Positions 5,842 through 6,879 of a stretch of 6,879 nucleotides of DNA are shown piece by piece. The notes beneath the pieces were generated by a model. That model was not told the origin of the DNA, did no database searches, and worked only from the letters and a program-made list of their open reading frames with translations. The stretch lies in NCBI GenBank assembly GCA_041691815.1, contig JBEPTZ010000182.1:1-6879 (forward strand), given 5' to 3'. The first letter of the stretch is position 1. Every line of letters starts with the position of its first letter. The position numbers and the translations under genes are program-made. The DNA comes from 70-18 sp041691815. Its GTDB lineage: Bacteria; Pseudomonadota; Alphaproteobacteria; Acetobacterales; Acetobacteraceae.

Positions 5842-5911
5842 GGTTCACCCCCCCTGCGCCGGCCCTTGCCCCCTTGGAAGGCCCGACACCCTGAAATGAG
5901 TTAACCTGGGA

Positions 5912-5940
5912 ACAATGAAACCCGATTTGCAGGTGCGCAA
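5912..5940 (-). promoter_or_regulatory. Weak candidate promoter for cfa
   Basis: On the minus strand, TTGCGC (5935-5940) and CATTGT (5912-5917) are separated by 17 bases, giving a poor sigma-70-like match about 70 bases before the cfa ATG. A small inverted repeat (GCAAC 5937-5941 with GTTGC 5946-5950) overlaps the -35 side. The match is weak enough to occur by chance; it is listed because the cfa gene needs a promoter in the 5842-5997 spacer and this is the best arrangement I see. Nothing else recognisable is in that spacer. Confidence 0.22.
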
Positions 5941-5997
5941 CCCTCGTTGCACAAGGCGAGACCCGGCGCGGGGAGCATGGCAGCTGCGCGCGCACGC

Positions 5998-6042
5998 AAA
6001 AACGCCGGCCTGGACCGCCCCATTGGGAGATCCAGGCCGGCG
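5998..6042 (-). terminator. Intrinsic terminator of the rpsR-rplI operon
   Basis: A perfect 12-bp GC-rich stem (6003-6014 with 6031-6042, CGCCGGCCTGGA and its complement) with a 16-base loop is followed on the minus strand by five T (5998-6002). It lies 33 bases after the rplI stop. Orientation of the T-tract shows that it ends minus-strand transcription coming from the ribosomal genes, insulating cfa from that operon. Confidence 0.85.
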
Positions 6043-6074
6043 CTTGCACAGGCCGGCGCCTGCCGGCAACAGTC

Positions 6075-6641
6075 TCAGACTTCGGGCTGCTCGGCCTCGC
6101 CGGGGTCCAGTTCGTCCGGCACCGGCATCTCGTACTCGTCTTCCTCGCGCGCGCTCGCCTCGCCGCGGGCCTGGCGCTCGGCCTCCTCGACGCTGCGCGC
6201 CACGTTGACCACCACCGGAATGGAAACTTCCGGGTGCAGCACCACGCGCACCGTCACCAGCCCCAGCATCTTGATCGGCGCGTCCAGGATCACCTGGCTG
6301 CGGTTGACGGAAAGCCCGCCCTCGGCGCAGCCATCGGCGATGTCGCGCGACGACACCGAGCCGTACAGGCTGCCCGACTCACCGGCCTGGCGGATGATCA
6401 CGACGGATAGCCCGCCAACCCGCTCGGCCACTCGCTCGGCCTCGTCGCGGCGCTTGATGTTCTGCGCCTCAAGCTGGGCACGCTGCTCCTCGAACCGCGC
6501 CAGGTTCTCCTTGTTGGCACGGATCGCCTGTTTCTTCGGCAGCAGGAAGTTGCGGGCATAGCCCGGCTTCACATGCACCTTCTCGCCCATCTGCCCGAGA
6601 TGCTCGACGCGGTGCAGCAGGATCACTTCAACAGTGGCCAT
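6075..6641 (-). CDS. rplI: 50S ribosomal protein L9
   Basis: A 188-residue large-subunit ribosomal protein that binds 23S rRNA near the base of the L1 stalk and helps maintain reading frame. The N-terminal RNA-binding domain contains the signature GEKVHVKPGYARNFLLPKKQAI (19-40). A charged connecting helix runs from about 41 to 75, and the C-terminal domain from about 78 to 147 (LYGSVSSRDIADG, IKMLGLVTVRVVLHPEVSIPVVVNV). Residues 150-188 form a strongly acidic tail absent from the roughly 150-residue E. coli protein but common in alphaproteobacterial L9. The ATG is preceded by a strong ribosome binding site that overlaps the rpsR stop, so the gene is co-transcribed with rpsR and probably coupled to it. 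Confidence 0.98.
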   Translation of the reverse strand: MATVEVILLHRVEHLGQMGEKVHVKPGYARNFLLPKKQAIRANKENLARFEEQRAQLEAQNIKRRDEAERVAERVGGLSVVIIRQAGESGSLYGSVSSRDIADGCAEGGLSVNRSQVILDAPIKMLGLVTVRVVLHPEVSIPVVVNVARSVEEAERQARGEASAREEDEYEMPVPDELDPGEAEQPEV

Positions 6642-6647
6642 GATGAA

Positions 6648-6653
6648 CTCCTC
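6648..6653 (-). promoter_or_regulatory. rplI ribosome binding site overlapping the rpsR stop codon
   Basis: On the minus strand GAGGAG lies 6 bases before the rplI ATG and shares bases with the rpsR TGA (6652-6654). This arrangement lets ribosomes ending rpsR reload on rplI and fixes the rplI start. Confidence 0.8.
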
Positions 6654-6879
6654 AGGCCAGGATATACGGCAGCAGCGCCAGGAAGCGGGCGCGCTTGATC
6701 GCGTTGGCCAGCTCGCGCTGCTTCTTGGCGGAAACCGCGGTGATGCGGCTCGGCACGATCTTGCCGCGCTCCGACAGGAAGCGGCTCAGCAGGCGCACGT
6801 CCTTGTAGTCGATCACCGGCGCATTCGGGCCGGAGAACGGGCAGGACTTGCGGCGGCGGTAGAACGGCCGGCGGGCGCC
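6652..6879 (-). CDS. rpsR: 30S ribosomal protein S18, N-terminus cut by the window edge
   Basis: The minus-strand frame is open from base 6879 to TGA at 6652-6654 and gives 75 residues. It contains the S18 signature: RRPFYRRRKSCPFSG at the visible start, then IDYKDVRLLSRFLSERGKI, then PSRITAVSAKKQRELANAIKRARFLALLPY. S18 is a small-subunit protein that pairs with S6 on the platform of the 30S particle. Only a few N-terminal residues should be missing, with the start codon just beyond the window. The next gene upstream on this strand would be expected to be rpsF (S6), by the conserved rpsF-rpsR-rplI order. Ten bases separate its stop from rplI. Confidence 0.97.
   Translation of the reverse strand, partial: GARRPFYRRRKSCPFSGPNAPVIDYKDVRLLSRFLSERGKIVPSRITAVSAKKQRELANAIKRARFLALLPYILA

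Noticed and set aside
4711..5904. 397-codon plus-strand frame opposite cfa
   Set aside because: It is the antisense of a clear CFA synthase; composition (Gln, Arg, His, Pro, Ala) is typical of a shadow.
5947..6561. 204-codon plus-strand frame opposite rplI
   Set aside because: Antisense of ribosomal protein L9, Ser/Arg-rich, and it runs through the operon terminator.

Overview
The window is a piece of a high-GC alphaproteobacterial chromosome. An alphaproteobacterial S18/L9 pair, a zinc-ribbon type Nudix protein, and AT-rich palindromic elements in otherwise GC-rich sequence together suggest Rhodospirillales, most likely Acetobacteraceae. That placement is inference from protein and repeat character, not from a database search.

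Left part (1-3432, all plus strand): the C-terminal end of a fumarylacetoacetate hydrolase (FAH)-family protein, a complete AMP-forming acyl-CoA synthetase, and a multi-pass GT-C (family 39/ArnT-like) glycosyltransferase. The two spacers between these three genes hold related AT-rich palindromic elements (about 211-356 and 1900-2014). The elements bracket the acyl-CoA synthetase gene, and the second one runs into the 5' end of the glycosyltransferase frame.

Middle part (3433-4583, plus strand): a Pro/Gln-rich small protein of 67 residues with strongly coding-like third positions, a Nudix hydrolase, and a small secreted protein whose GTG start overlaps the Nudix stop. The last two look translationally coupled.

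Right part (4576-6879, minus strand): a cyclopropane-fatty-acyl-phospholipid synthase (cfa), convergent with and overlapping the secreted-protein gene by 8 bases, then the rpsR-rplI end of the conserved rpsF-rpsR-rplI ribosomal operon, closed by a clear intrinsic terminator. rpsR is cut by the window edge.

Most of the window is housekeeping or lipid and envelope metabolism. I see no CRISPR array, tRNA, transposase, phage gene, defence cassette or other obviously new multi-gene system. The parts most worth a second look are the paired palindromic elements and their effect on the neighbouring gene starts, and the two small proteins of unknown function.
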